Made by a program: the position numbers and the translations under genes. DNA of 64,000 bases from Aspidapion aeneum. Taxonomy: Eukaryota; Arthropoda; Insecta; Coleoptera; Brentidae. Below the pieces are notes generated by a model. It saw nothing but the letters and a program-made list of their open reading frames with translations, was not told where the DNA came from and did no database searches. The stretch lies in assembly GCA_963576565.1 (NCBI GenBank), contig OY755044.1, positions 95,928,752 to 95,992,751 on the forward strand, given 5' to 3'. This document shows positions 1 to 12,010 of this stretch, piece by piece (positions within the stretch are counted from its first letter, which is position 1; the number at the start of each line of letters is the position of its first letter).

Positions 1-546
1 GCTCAAAAACATTTCTGCGCCCGCGCACTCCCTTAGGAATCACTTTCAAGAATTTTCGCAGAGAAAAAATTGGGCTTCTTGACCAAATAAAACTATTTAC
101 AAAATTTCAGCTTGTTACTCATGGCTTATCCTATTTTTGGTCTAAACTGCGCTTTTTTATAACGGCCGATACTAAAATTCTATATTTAAACATTTTTTTT
201 ATATTTGTTAGCTTGAACGATTTTGCAATGGCATATCCGGAAAACAAAGACAGTTTTTTGACAAATGTGCAGAAGTTTGTTCAAAAATTTGGGTGCTGTT
301 AAAATCAAACGCAATTTACCAAAGATCAGATACAGCGGTCTGAAAAGAGTTTCCATGAAGCAGACGAAGGTAAATGATAATTTTTGCAACACCACTATTT
401 TTGATTAACTTAAAATTTGTAAATTAGAAGTCAAAAGACATATTTTGCCTGTCTTACTACCATGGTATCTATAAAACTGTAACCTTTATTTAAAGGGTAT
501 CAAAATATCAGTCAGAATAATTTGACTATTACATAGAAATCCTTCA
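1..546. other. AT-rich DNA, nothing recognised
   Basis: No splice-bounded exon, conserved coding frame or terminal repeat is visible. Open frames here are short and compositionally random. Confidence 0.6.
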
Positions 547-687
547 ATGTCCGTTAAACTTAGTACTATTTTTTTAGCAGCTATTTTGTCTTCGCTGCCT
601 TCCTTGCAATTTCCAAACAATGGAAAATCCGAACAACGAAAGTCCAGCAAACAAGAATCTTTAAATAGATATATTTTACACGTTCAG
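547..687 (+). CDS. Possible first exon of a small secreted protein
   Basis: An ATG in good context (CAATG) opens a frame whose first 18 residues look like a signal peptide (MSVKLSTIFLAAILSS). It is followed by a charged Ser/Lys/Gln-rich stretch and a good donor (GTTCAG|GTAAAT) at 687. Read through, the frame stops at 723. No matching downstream exon was found and no family is recognised. It may be chance. Confidence 0.22.
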
Positions 688-723
688 GTAAATTCATTAA
701 GCATAATAATATTGGTTAAATAA

Positions 724-1740
724 TTTAATAACTAATGTGTTAAAATTTGTTGTACTCATCAGAAAAAACGAAAATAAAGGTCTTTTAACAAGTGATTTTT
801 TAGTTTGGTATTTTTTTTGTCAAATAAAAATTAAACATTGTGTACTTGTGTAAAAAGTAATAAAGCGTTTTTTAAAAATATATACAAAAAATATATACAC
901 AAAAATTAAAACAAAATGCAATGCAATGCAACCTATTGAAAAATAAAACATCTACAAGATTTTGTACACATTCAGGGATACTTTTCATTTAATTGTTAAA
1001 GAAAATTACAGAATATTATGTAAAAAATTCATATTTTTAACTATTTTTACATAAAATTGTAGGAAATATATGCACAAAATTGTGCAATTTTGGGTGTAAC
1101 TAAAATTATTTATTGTAAAATATATAATATATTATATTGATATATTATATTTTTTGTGGTAAAAAGAAAAATATAACTGAAGAAAAAATACCACAATGTA
1201 AAAAAAATACAAACATCTTTTAAAATATAACTACATAATTGTGCATTTATATTGCACAAAATAGAATAAGAAAATTACACAATATTGTATAAAATGTTTT
1301 TATACTTGAATATTTTGCAATTTTTCCAAAATTTAAAAAAAATTAATGCAAAGTATACAACAAATTGTGCAAAAATATGTGAAATCTTTTTATACAGGCC
1401 TGTACAATAAGCATTGTGCAAAAAAAAACAGTTGCACAGTTGTTTAAAATTTTACAACAAATTCCATTGCACAAATCTATTCAAAATTTTTGCACAAATT
1501 GGTTTTATACCCATTTTGAAAACAAATTGTGCAAAAAAAAATTTGCAATAATTGTTGAAAAAAATTACATACATTTTTCTACATAAAGAATCGAAAAATA
1601 TACATGGTGTTTTTTTAAAATAATAAAGCCAACTTTTCCTGCAAATGGCAACACCGCAACTATGAAAGTATTTTGTAAATATACTTTACATGGACGTATG
1701 TAAGAATAGAAAGTTTTAAAAGTTTCTATCGTATAGTTTC
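724..1740. other. AT-rich DNA enriched in the word TTGTGCAA
   Basis: No gene is visible. From about 1060 to 1560 the sequence repeats variants of TTGTGCAA, TTGCACAA and TGTGCAAA on both strands, many times in 500 bases. This may be an old satellite or foldback remnant. Confidence 0.4.
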
Positions 1741-2255
1741 CAAAATAATCCAATAGGCCACTCACTTTGGAACACCCGGTATACGCTCTATATTTTGGCA
1801 AATTGGAATAGACCTTGTCTTTCTGTTTCCAAAACTACCTATTATACCTAATACCTTTCTCTAGGAACAGTTTTGAAATAAAATGACAAAAACAAACAAA
1901 AGAGTAAAGCAGACAAAAAGTCATCGATAATTTTTCTTGGTTAACTCATTGCTCTTAATGAAAAGGTTTTGTCATTTTATTTAAAAACCATTACATAAAA
2001 ACGTAGCATATTAGGTATTTTTGGAAACAGAAAGGAAAGCTTTATTCAAAATTGCAAAAATATACAGGGTATTTCATTTTAAAAAGTAACGTCGCTGGCT
2101 TCGCTACGTCTCCTTAATGACTGGTTCCAATATTAGCATCAAAAAAGATACTTTTTGCAAACCATCTGAGTATGTGAAATTTGACTTCTCTGTTTATTTT
2201 GATTTCGAAGATATTAGGGAGGTCTCAGGGTTTTGGGTCACCCTGTATATAGGTT
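1740..2255. repeat. Foldback element with ACAGGGT-type ends
   Basis: About 1808-1890 is an imperfect inverted copy of 1970-2050 (shared words GGAAACAGAAAG and TGTCATTTTATTT). The right part carries ATACAGGGTATTTC and later CACCCTGTATAT, the inward-facing ends common to insect MITEs. Exact ends are uncertain. Confidence 0.45.
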
Positions 2256-2559
2256 AGTGGTCTTATTTATACCTTGGAAAAGATTACACAAGTATAATCT
2301 AATTAGTATTTAGGAAGTATTTTTGTTTTATGCATATTTGGTTAATTTTATGTTAATTTGCCTTTAAACGTTTTTACAATTTTACATGTTTTTTGTACCT
2401 ACCTGCCTATTTTTGAATTAAAATACTTTTTTTTCGTGCAAAACATTTGTGTTTACTTGTACAATGCAGTATTCTGACGGATAATCATGTAACTGTTTAT
2501 TAAATGTCTAATCTAATTAAATACATTTTGTTAAAGCGGCAAGAAAATAAATTAGGAAT

Positions 2560-4100
2560 ATTAAAAAAATAATTTAAATAAGAAGCAATATTTTGTAAAG
2601 CAATCAAGGAAAACAATCATTTGAAACAATTATATTTGGTTTACCATGTACCCTATTTGTTTGTTTGAAATAAACTTGCAATAATAAATATTTACTTAAA
2701 TTGAACACACATTTATTTATAATAAACAAAATAATTTTACAAATAAAAGTTCGTTATTAAATAAATTATGTTAGTAAGACAAAAAATATATTGAGAAGAT
2801 TAAACAAATTATTTATTAAGAAAAAACAATAAGTTTTTTAAAACAATCAAGGAAAACGGTAAGTTCAAACAATTATTTTGGGTTTACTAACTACCCTATT
2901 TGTTTGTTGGAAAATATGTTTTTGTATTGTGAAATAAGTTAACTCTTGTTCTCACAGAAATATTTACTTAAATTCAACAAAATATATTATAAGTTTAAAC
3001 AAATATTTATTTACATCAAGTAAAATAATTTAAAAATTTACTTAATAAATGTCAGTTATTAAATAAATTTTAATATTAAGACAAAAAAATATGCCTAGAA
3101 TATTAAACAAATTAATTTATATGAAGAAGTAATAAGTTTTTTAAAGCAATCAAAGAAAACAGTCATGTTAAAGAATTATTTTATCTTTACCAACCACCAT
3201 ATTTGTTTGTTTGAATAAACTTGTTATTGAAAATAAATAAATTAATAGTATTTGGTTTAAATATTTCAAATTATTTGATATAAATGTATTTTTGTTTGTC
3301 AATTTAACCAAATAACTCTAACGCATCAAATAAACATTTTTTAAAGAGACTAAATTAGTTATTAGAAAACAATAAATATTTTTATTTGAACCAAATAAGA
3401 GGACGTTTTGGACCTATTGAAATAACGAATTTGGTTGAGTCAAATAATGTTTTTTTGCATCAAATAAATCTTATTTAAAGAGACTAAATTAGTTATTTGA
3501 AAACAATAAATATTTTTACTTCAATCAAAGAAAACAGTCATGTTAAAGAATTATTTTATTTTTACCAACCACCATATTTGTTTGTTTGAAATAAACTTGT
3601 TGTTGCAAATAAATAAATTAATAGTATTTGGTTTAAATATTTCAAATTATTTGATTTAAATGTATTTTTGTTTGTCAATTTAACCAAATATTTCTAACGC
3701 ATCAAATAAATCTTATTTAAGGAGACTAAATTAGTTATTTGAAAACAATAAATATTTTTACTTCAATCAAAGAAAACAGTCATGTTAAAGAATTATTTTA
3801 TTTTTACCAACCAACATATTTGTTTGTTTGAAATAAACTTGTTATTGCAAATAAATAAATTAGTAGTATTTGGTTTAAATATTTCAAATTATTTGATTTA
3901 AATGTATTTTTGTTTGTCAAATAAACCAAATAACTCTAACGCATCAAATAAATGTTATTTAAAGAGACTAAATTAGTTATTTGAAAACAATAAATATTTT
4001 TATTTGAACCAAACAAGAGGACGTTTTGGACCTATTGAAATAACGAATTTGGTTGAGTCAAATAATATTTTTTTGGTTCAAATAAACACTTTTTTCTGTG
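2560..4100. repeat. Degenerate tandem array, about 240-380 bp units
   Basis: A block containing AATCAAGGAAAACA (or AAAGAAAACAGTCATG) and ATTTGTTTGTTTGAAATAAAC recurs near 2600, 2845, 3145, 3525 and 3775. Later units also share CGCATCAAATAAA, and two carry GAGGACGTTTTGGACC. The last copies are the most alike, so the array grew recently at its right end. No coding capacity. Confidence 0.65.
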
Positions 4101-4116
4101 TAAGTACCTTAATATT

Positions 4117-4510
4117 TACTACTACTACTATGTCGGTTTAAAACGTTTTCTACGTTGTCCGACGCCTATTCTCTACCTCCTTCGATCCTAACAATCATCT
4201 TCTGTCAGGTTCTTTTGACTCATTGATCTTTGGATTGGCTGTTGCCATTCTAGCTTAGGACGCCCTCTTTTTCTGCGCTCTATTGGTTGCCATGTTAGGA
4301 CCGGCTTTGGTAATCTTTCGTCGTTCATCCGTTGTACATGTCCGTACCATATCAGTTGCCTTTTAGTGATGTCATCGGTTATGCTTCTCTCGATTCCACT
4401 TTTGGTATTTTTCGGTTAACTTTCTTATCATATACTCCATGTCTTCTTTATCATTAGCTACAATTTCTTGGTCGTTAGCAAACTGTAGTGTGTATATTGT
4501 CATACAGTCT
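4117..4510 (-). pseudogene. LINE 3' end (endonuclease-RT type), 5' truncated
   Basis: The TACTACTAC tail next to ATGTCGGTTTAAAACG is the same 3' terminus as the LINE copies at 32.3 and 51.2 kb. The minus strand retains the C-terminal part of the element's ORF with stops. It is a dead 5'-truncated copy, typical of target-primed insertion. Confidence 0.6.
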
Positions 4511-4539
4511 AAAGAACTAAATGATAATTATTCAAATAC

Positions 4540-5019
4540 CTACATTTTTACTGAATGGAATATTGTTCAATATTGTAATTAAATAATTTACTGGTTTTCT
4601 TTAAAAGAAGATCAAGTAATCAATGTCGATCGATTAAGCTGACGAAGCATTATTTGCCTATAAAAACCGATCGACAAATTGCAATAATTAATCATTACAC
4701 GGTTCAACTTCTGGGTGGGGGGTGCTGTCAAGATTAAGTTCTTCTGCTCTTTAGAATAAATTAATAATAAGTTTGTAAAATGTAAATGATTTTATACAAA
4801 TTTTAACTCGTATAATAAAGAAATTGAAATTGAAAAATTGGTTTTCGCCCTGAACAGTGGGTCCGCGACTATACCTAGGCCTGACCCTGAAGAAGGGGCT
4901 TGCCTAGGAGTTTCAGCCTAAAAAGGAGATTCTTCCGAAGGGGAAGTCCAGTTCGAAAGAGAGGGATATTCCCATTAGATATCCACGAAGTTGATTGTGT
5001 GATCGTTCACCGCTCACGT
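4540..5019. other. No gene recognised
   Basis: Mixed AT-rich sequence, then a GC-richer stretch (4845-5015) leading into the microsatellite. No coding frame is supported. The GC-richer part may belong to an unidentified retroelement. Confidence 0.4.
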
Positions 5020-5020
5020 T

Positions 5021-5490
5021 TTTCAATTTTTCATTTTTCATTTTTCATTTTTCATTTTTCATTTTTCATTTTTCATTTTTCATTTTTCATTTTTCATTTT
5101 TCATTTTTCATTTTTCATTTTTCATTTTTCGTTTTTCATTTTTCATTTTTCATTTTTCATTTTTCATTTTTCATTTTTCATTTTTCATTTTTCATTTTTC
5201 ATTTTTCATTTTTCATTTTTCATTTTTCATTTTTCATTTTTCATTTTTCATTTTTCATTTTTCATTTTTCATTTTTCATTTTTTATTTTTCATTTTTCAT
5301 TTTTCATTTTTCATTTTTCATTTTTCATTTTTCATTTTTCATTTTTCATTTTTCATTTTTCATTTTTCATTTTTCATTTTTCATTTTTCATTTTTCATTT
5401 TTCGTTTTTCATTTTTCATTTTTCATTTTTCATTTTTCATTTTTCATTTTTCATTTTTCATTTTTCATTTTTCATTTTTCATTTTTCATT
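5021..5490. repeat. Heptanucleotide microsatellite (ATTTTTC)n, about 67 units
   Basis: Nearly perfect tandem repeat of ATTTTTC over about 470 bp with only a few substitutions. Because the unit length is not a multiple of three, the long plus-strand frames reading FHFSFFI are artefacts of the repeat. Confidence 0.95.
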
Positions 5491-5967
5491 TTTATATAAA
5501 TAAAACTTGTCTTGTCTAGAAAAATATTTAATCTAAATTACACAACCGCCCCGCCCGATTGACCACTACAGGGTACATAGGTACCCCATTTTACGCCGTA
5601 TTCGTGGCAAAATGGGGCAAAGTCCACTTTTTACAAAAGTAAAATTAAAATTAAAAAGTATGATGGAGTTCTAAATTGCTTAAACTGAAAATTAAAACAA
5701 AATATAACATATTTTGCCAACTTAATTCCAAATGACGAACGCAATGGTGACCATTTAATAGGAGAAATAAGCCTATAAAATTAAGTATCCCATTTTGCCC
5801 CCCTTACCCCTATACTTAAAAATTATAAAATTAAAACTATTAGAAAACCAATATTTTAGATTATAATTGGCTATTTTCTAAGTGGGGGTTAATGTTCAAT
5901 ATTATCTTTTTTTTTTTTAGTTTATTTTATATGTCAAACCCATCAAAATAAGCACAATTTAAAAACT

Positions 5968-6173
5968 GCCTAGGGACTTATTGAAATAAAGCCAGGCAGT
6001 AATTGTGACGAGCACTATTCTGACAGTTTCGCATTAGAGAAGAGCCGGAATTAATAGTGCCGCCACTATTTATGGAAAATAAACGACAATTTTAAAAGAT
6101 CAACTGTCAATGGAAAACTGTCAGAATAGTCTCCGGCACTATTATTGCCTGGCTTTTTTGCATTAAGTCCCTA
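5968..6173. mobile_element. Palindromic MITE, family 1, copy 1
   Basis: The ends TAGGGACTTATT and AATAAGTCCCTA (with small changes) flank arms containing AAAGCCAGGCA and ACTATTCTGACAG in inverted orientation. Related copies lie at 39.0, 40.0 and 63.0 kb. No coding capacity; mobilised in trans. Confidence 0.75.
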
Positions 6174-6880
6174 ATCACTATCTAAATCAACTTGACTAAA
6201 AGGGGGATCGTTAAAAATATTTTCCGGTCACTTGGTTCTCTGCCGGTCTTTTTTTTAGACCAGGGTAGCTATTCTGGGTCTTAAACGATGTGCTTATCGT
6301 GCGAAATGACTTGTCTCGGCCAATGGTATAGTCGCCCACTCTCGAAAGTTAGTGAATTTTACGCGTTTGAAGTGAAATCTGTTCTCCTGTCCCGTACCGA
6401 CTAAACGTTTCTCGGTCGGATCGTAGGAGAAGCTTGCGCAATAGAGGTCTTTTCATATATCACGTAACGGCTCGGAGCTAATTTAAAGCTTGCAATAGCC
6501 CAAAGCATGTGATAGGAACTGTCACATCGTTCAAGATCCAGAATACTTACCCTGGGGTATGTAGTCACATTTTCGGGTTCTGGAGGAGGGGTAATTACCC
6601 CCTTTACCCCACCTCTTGAGAACCGCTAACGGTCACTATGTTGTGAGCCTTGAACATTTTTTATTAAATTCTAACATTTATGATATTGTTTTAGAAGGAT
6701 GTGCAAATTTTGGGCATTCGTGTTTTGGCGGAATGGGAAAGAGAACAGCTAAAAGCGGAACGGAAAATTCTGTATTAGACAGAAATACAAATATTTTAAG
6801 TGTCTCACAAATTTGGTATTTACTTAGAAGACGTCAAAAATGTAATACTTAATAAAATAATATTTTTATGGAACAGAAAT
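6174..6880. other. Moderately GC-rich stretch, no supported gene
   Basis: The stretch 6240-6620 is less AT-rich than its surroundings and contains on the minus strand a good donor (CCCAGG|GTAAGT near 6550) after a short proline-rich frame. No acceptor of the right phase could be found, so no exon is called. Confidence 0.3.
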
Positions 6881-7009
6881 CGTATTTTTTTATCCTATAT
6901 CCTTCCTAGCCGGCGCAGCAATAGTTAAAGAAGGCATTGTATTCGACGAAAAAAATTTTTTTTAGATAACGCCAGAAAATGTGAGTGTACTTTGAATCAA
7001 TATCGTCTT

Positions 7010-7170
7010 GATGTCTGTCTGTGTGTGTGTGTAGATGTGTGTGTGTGTGTGTGTGTGTAGGTGTGTAAGTATGTCTGTCCGTAACACGATAGCTCCTAAA
7101 CCACTGAAACGGTTTTCATGAACCTTTAAGGTAAAATACTCTTCGATATTGTAACGAGCTGATTAGGTTT
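7010..7170. repeat. GT-rich microsatellite and arthropod-type CTGTC repeat
   Basis: Runs of GTGTGT lie between GTCTGTCTG and a segment reading AACACGATAGCTCCTAAACC. The same arrangement (CTGTC runs, then a line about cgcataactcaagaacc) occurs at 60.35 kb in a larger repeat. Confidence 0.5.
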
Positions 7171-7362
7171 TGGTCAAAATTCATTAATGACTCTTAAAAA
7201 CTGCTAACTTTTTTCAGAATATGGTAAAGCATATTTTTCTCAAAAATTTGTGTTGTAACCAAAAACTTTGTAGGAGCTTTCGTTTCGGAGTTATCTACAA
7301 GAAACTGTTTTCACGGTTGATATAGCATGGAGTTTACTTAGAGTGTGCTAATGGGCTAGGAA

Positions 7363-8560
7363 CATTGGCGTAGCTAGGGGGGGCCAGGGGGGGCCTGGCC
7401 CCCCCTGAAGTCCCTCAGGCCCCCCCTAAGATATTTTAGGCCTCCCCTACCGACTACTAGTAAAAGAACATGACGCTGAAAATACATACTTTTCTATTAT
7501 TATTCGGGAAATATTCAAATAAAATAGGTGCATTAAAATTTAAAATCATTCAGATAATGTTTACATTTCAGGAAAATCCCTTGTCTTGCGAAATTAGGCT
7601 TTTTCTCTTTAAATTATCGGTAACTTTTCTGCACTTATGCAATTTCCCGAAAATATTTTTTAAATTTAAACATAATTATGCATATTGAATATTTCATACA
7701 TATTGGCGACATCTTGTAAAATATTATAGAAGTGTAAGTTAAATTTCGCATTTAATAAAGACAGCGACCTTTGCTCCTGTTTCCGAAATCGGGTTGTAGA
7801 TGTCGTAAGGTTATAAAAGACCTTTTTAAACTGTTTTTCTAAAATAAATATAATAATCTTTTTAGTTTTTTTTGAGGTTAGCGTTTAGTGTCTTATGAAA
7901 ATTTTCCGATTTTGGTGACAATTTCATAACCATTTTCATATTAAGTTTTCCCACGTCGTTAAATGGAATAAATTCGTCGAGCAATACAGGGAAATTTTTA
8001 ATATTAATACTTCTACTCTAAGAGCAGAAATTACCGTTTTCAAGAATTGTATTTTTCGGTTAAATCAAACAGTTGGTCATGATTCTATCAAACAACATAT
8101 AGCAGAAAACACCTATCCAAACCTCTACCAACTTTTTAAAGTTGCGAGTATTCTTCCAATTTCAAGTGCAACTTGTGAGAGGTCTTTCTCTGCCATGAGG
8201 AGAGTTTTTAATTGGCTTAGAACAACTATGACTCAAGAGAGACACTCAGGTTTGTCATTGTTATTCATAGAAAAAGATGTTGAGGTCGACTTAGACAGTG
8301 TGGTAGACGCTTTCAGTCAGCGACGTAGAAAACTTTCTTTGTAGAATTGCTGAATTACATACTTCCTGTGTATACATATAAATAAGTTGGTAAATGTATT
8401 ATTAAATTTGTTATATTAAAATATTAGAACATTTAATGCGCGTATTTTTTTTTTATTCATTGCACACTTTGCACGACTCTTTAAAACCTATGTTTGCTTT
8501 TTGTTCAAGATAGACCGGGGCCACGGCCCCCCCTGAAAAGCAAGGCTAGCTACGCCAATG
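7363..8560 (+). mobile_element. hAT transposon, internally deleted copy
   Basis: The ends CATTGGCGTAGCTAG and CTAGCTACGCCAATG form inverted repeats. They are flanked by an exact 8-bp duplication GCTAGGAA (7355-7362 and 8561-8568), the hAT hallmark. The subterminal parts are C/G-rich (runs of G and C). At 1,198 bp it is far shorter than an autonomous element. Confidence 0.9.
7919..8344 (+). pseudogene. hAT transposase C-terminal fragment
   Basis: The frame ending at 8344 encodes YPNLYQLFKVASILPISSAT, CERSFSAMRRV and NWLRTTMTQERHSGLSLL, the hAT C-terminal dimerisation region of the ZMYM1-like branch. The frame is open from a stop before 7919. The N-terminus, zinc finger and most catalytic residues are missing, so the copy is not autonomous. 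Confidence 0.85.
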
Positions 8561-8680
8561 GCTAGGAAGGCATCAGATGCGTTATGGATCTATTTATTTT
8601 ATATATTTATTGAAGAAGATAATAATAAGTAAGCTGAGGGGGAAATTGAAGAACGAAAAATTATTTTAAAAAAATTTCTG

Positions 8681-8755
8681 TACTTTAGCCGGGACTCGAA
8701 CCCAGAATCTATGGATTTTTCTGACAACGCCCTACCAATATGGCCACCGAAATCC
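8681..8755 (-). repeat. tRNA-like sequence, probably head of a SINE
   Basis: On the minus strand GGTGGCCATATTGGTAGGG resembles an A box and GGGTTCGAGTCCCGGC is a good B box, at tRNA spacing. Pairing of the acceptor ends is poor (GGATTTC against TAAAGTA) and no anticodon loop is convincing. I read it as a tRNA-derived SINE or tRNA pseudogene with internal pol III promoter elements. Confidence 0.55.
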
Positions 8756-8939
8756 ATGATTATAAATTTTTAAACCTTCTATTCATGGTTAGTAACAATA
8801 TTCCCGATATTAACAGCAAAATATCAAGAATATTACATTTTAACTGCCGACAAAACTACTAATAATCTTAACAATGTTGTCTATGTCTATACAAAACTAA
8901 AACCTTGGAAAAATCAAAGTGATACCCGAAATGAAGCAG

Positions 8940-9205
8940 TGTGTGTAAGTGAACCGAACCCGGTTATAATGAAGACTCGCTTATAGCAAACCCCGTTCAA
9001 AATACACAATTTTTTTTTTACTTAGGTATACAATAGTCTTCTTATAGTAAACCTCGGTTCGGTTCGGTTCGGTTCGGTTCGGTTCGGTTCGGTTCGGTTC
9101 GGTTCGGTTCGGTTCGGTTCGGTTCGGTTCGGTTCGGTTCGAAGCGAACCAGTTTCCGTGCAATCTTCGAGTTCACTATATCCGGAGTTGACTGTATAAA
9201 AAATA
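8940..9205. mobile_element. pogo/Tigger-type MITE with expanded CGGTT repeat
   Basis: The right end reads, inverted, CAGTCAACTCCGGATATAG followed by GTGAACTCGAAG, a pogo-like terminus next to TA. The middle (9053-9140) is a near-perfect (CGGTT)n array. The left end is not clear. Confidence 0.45.
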
Positions 9206-9240
9206 GATTGTTTGGAATCTGATAAAACCATTGAGTTGTA

Positions 9241-9999
9241 TCCCAGGTAGCAAGGCTTCATCAAATGACGTCTTTTTTGCGTCGAAAAGTGGTCATTTGG
9301 ATGACCAGCAGGTCATTTACCAAAAAATGTTGTTTTTAAGGCGTCAGTTACTTGACGTCTTTTCGTAGTGTAGTTTTTGACGTCTGAAAAACGTCATATA
9401 TTGGTCACTACCCACTGCACACTTTGTCCAAGGGAGATACACTCAGACTTACATAGATGGTGCCCCAGTCAGTACTTGACCGGATTTATACGGAATGTGG
9501 GGGTACGTATGTAAAATAAATTAAATATTAAATCAAGACAAACTTCGAGGCTTCTTTCGCTTCAAGGTTCAAGGTGGAGATGTGTAAGTCTAGGTATAGG
9601 CACAGAAGAGCCACGGTCTATTTTGATCTGTACCTCACAGACGAACACCGCTGTACCGCTGTACCTGTTCCAGTACTTCCAGGTCTAAGTCACAGAAAGT
9701 CACCTTCTGTGTCCAAGTTTCCTTCAGTGTTCTCAACTGCAGGGAATATTTCATATATTCAGACGAGTTTAAAAAAAGTCATAAATAGGTTTGTGTCTGT
9801 GTGTGTGTCTGATGTTCTGATTTGGTCCCATATACGTCATATTGCTGGTACGTCTTTAAGACGTCTAAAAATGACGTCATTTTGGGTGTGTCTTTTGAAC
9901 GTCATTTAAAGGTCATTTACACGTCAGGTTAGAGACGTCAATGGTCATTAAAAATGACCTGTTTTTGACGTTTAAAAAACGTGACCTTGCTCCCTGGGA
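9241..9999. mobile_element. TA-flanked DNA element rich in TGACGT motifs, copy 1
   Basis: The termini TCCCAGGTAGCAAGG and CCTTGCTCCCTGGGA are flanked by TA. Both ends contain dense arrays of GACGTC, TGACGT and GGTCATT words, including a full TGACGTCA near 9873. The interior matches copy 2 at 29.6 kb with small indels. No transposase; the 111-residue frame inside is not conserved between copies. TA target suggests a Tc1/mariner-mobilised element. Confidence 0.8.
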
Positions 10000-10394
10000 T
10001 AAGGCCCTGATAGAAGTCAATGGATAAAACATATATAGGTTTTGACATATATATTTGACCTATATACAGGGTGTTAATATAGTATGTCGCCAACATTCAG
10101 AGGCTGATTTTTTAGTGATTTTAAGAAAAAACCTTCAAACATGTTTTCGTAAATGCTTAGTTTTCGAGATATAAGGTGTAAAAGTTTCCATTTTTTCTTG
10201 TTTTCTCTTTATAGCTCGTGCATATGTTTGGCTCAAATTTGGAACGAGTATTTGGGCATACATCATAAAGCATGCCAAATATCGGGAAAAAACAAAGGGT
10301 GATATTTTTTCAGCGGTTATGCCCTCGGTTATCCCCAGAACTTTTTTGCAGTAAGCCAATGGCGGATTTAAAAATATAACATAAATTCTTTGTT

Positions 10395-11995
10395 TTATTC
10401 AGAAACTTTTTAATATAATTATTCATGTCTAAGCAGGCACAGAAAGATTTTGTTTCTCTTGTATTTTTCCGTGGGCAGCTCGAAAGCTGTACACTCACAG
10501 GGGTCCAAGATCTAATGGACACCATATAAGTGTTGACAGTTAACTGTTTCGTGCTTAAGATACTCTTTAGAACACTGCAGGGTCAATTTGACACTTTTGT
10601 AAAGCTATAGAGACGGATATGAATCTCGTCTTACGATATTGGTAAGAGAAATAAACAAATAATGCGTGCGACACCGTAAGATTTCACATAAGTGGCAGCA
10701 TCTACAAATACAAAAGAAACTACCAGAGTAAACACGAAAAGCAGTGATCGTGACATAATTTGTCCCTCAGGTCCGGTGAATGCATATTGCATTTTTTTTT
10801 CGCCTTGGCAACTTTTTTATGTCGAGTCAGCGGAGTGTGAACCAAAAATACTACAAACGAAAAGTATAATACCCGTGAATAAAAAACCACATTTTTCGTG
10901 GCTAAGCGGGCATAGAAAGATTTTGTTTCTCTTGCAGTTTTCCGTGGGCAGCTCCAAAGCTGTACACCCACGAGGGTCCATATTGTCGGGTACGATTTTA
11001 TTTTAAATCGAACCCTTAAACGAGGGTACCGTAATGATCTCTTATGCGAATAAAATAAATATAAAACAGTTTTAAAAACGTTACAAACTTTAATATATAC
11101 AAAATAAAACTCTGTTGCAATTTACAAATTGTTACAAGACTTTTCTTATGACCTATAAAACAAACAAGACCCAAAATATTAAAATAAAACTTTAACTTAC
11201 CAAAATAACAAACTTCAAAATATTCTTTAAATATAAAAATCTTATGTTTCTTTACTGATAATTACTTTAGAGGTTTTAGTTAAGTTCAACAAAACTTAGA
11301 ATCTGACTACCGACTTGTCTCCTCCAAGTTTGGGTTTTTATAAACGGTAGGTTGGACCTAAATAATCCATTATCCCCTCTTTGAAGAGCTTCGAGGAACC
11401 AAGTCAGTGGCGTTGCTGATAATCCTAAAATTTACTTTACATTCTAGCTAATGAGCTAAACAAGTAAACCTAAACGAAAACAGATAAAATACATTTTATA
11501 GACAACATTTTCTTATCTCACAATATTTCCATGTCCAATCACTTTAAAGGGAAAACCCCACGCTTAACCATTACAACTCCCATTCTTTACTTTTCAGTAG
11601 TTTTTCTCGCTTTAACCATCTGCTGTGTGGTAGGCGGCAACGAAATATTTTCCATTTTGGAGGGAGGCGGAACCACTTTCTTATCCCAACAGAACCATAA
11701 TTGTGTTTGTCGCTTTTCCAAGATGGTTTCGTACAGTGGCACAGTCAGGGGAAATTTACATTCCTGACAATATACCGTCTCTTAGCTTTACAAAAGTGTC
11801 ACATTGACCATGCAGTGTTCTGAAGAGTCCCTTAACCGTTAACTGTCAACACTTAATAGCTGTCCATATAATCTTGAACTCACGTGAGTGTACAGCTTTT
11901 GAGCTGCCCACGGAAAAATACAAGAGAAACAAAATCTTTCTATGCCCGTTTAGCCACGAAAAATTGTTGTTTGTTTTATTCACGGGTACTAAACT
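10395..11995. mobile_element. Inverted-arm element D, copy 1 (interrupted)
   Basis: The arm at 10395-10620 (GCACAGAAAGATTTTG, TTTTTCCGTGGGCAGCT, GTGTTGACAGTTAACTG) recurs inverted at 11790-11995. A third partial arm in the first orientation is at 10860-10980. Copy 2 is at 26.3 kb. A solo LTR interrupts this copy. No coding sequence. Confidence 0.7.
10984..11769. mobile_element. Solo LTR, copy 1
   Basis: A 786-bp unit begins TGTCGGGTACG, ends CATTCCTGACA, and is flanked by the 4-bp duplication ATAT. TG...CA ends, the 4-bp duplication and internal AATAAA signals identify an LTR left by recombination of a retrotransposon. It is inserted inside element D. An inverted copy is at 49.7 kb. Confidence 0.82.
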
Positions 11996-12010
11996 TTACG
12001 TTAGTAATAT

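Noticed and set aside
4900..5519. Two long overlapping plus frames reading FHFSFFI repeats
   Set aside because: They are produced by the (ATTTTTC)n microsatellite; period seven keeps all frames open without selection.
6535..6625. A next exon of the proline-rich gene with donor CCCAGG|GTAAGT
   Set aside because: No acceptor with a pyrimidine tract gives the required phase; usable frames meet stops.
8681..8755. Functional tRNA gene on the minus strand
   Set aside because: A and B boxes are good, but acceptor-stem pairing and anticodon arm are not, so it is called SINE or pseudogene.
9574..9909. A 111-codon frame inside the TGACGT-rich element
   Set aside because: The second copy breaks the frame into two shorter ones by indels, so it is not a conserved protein.
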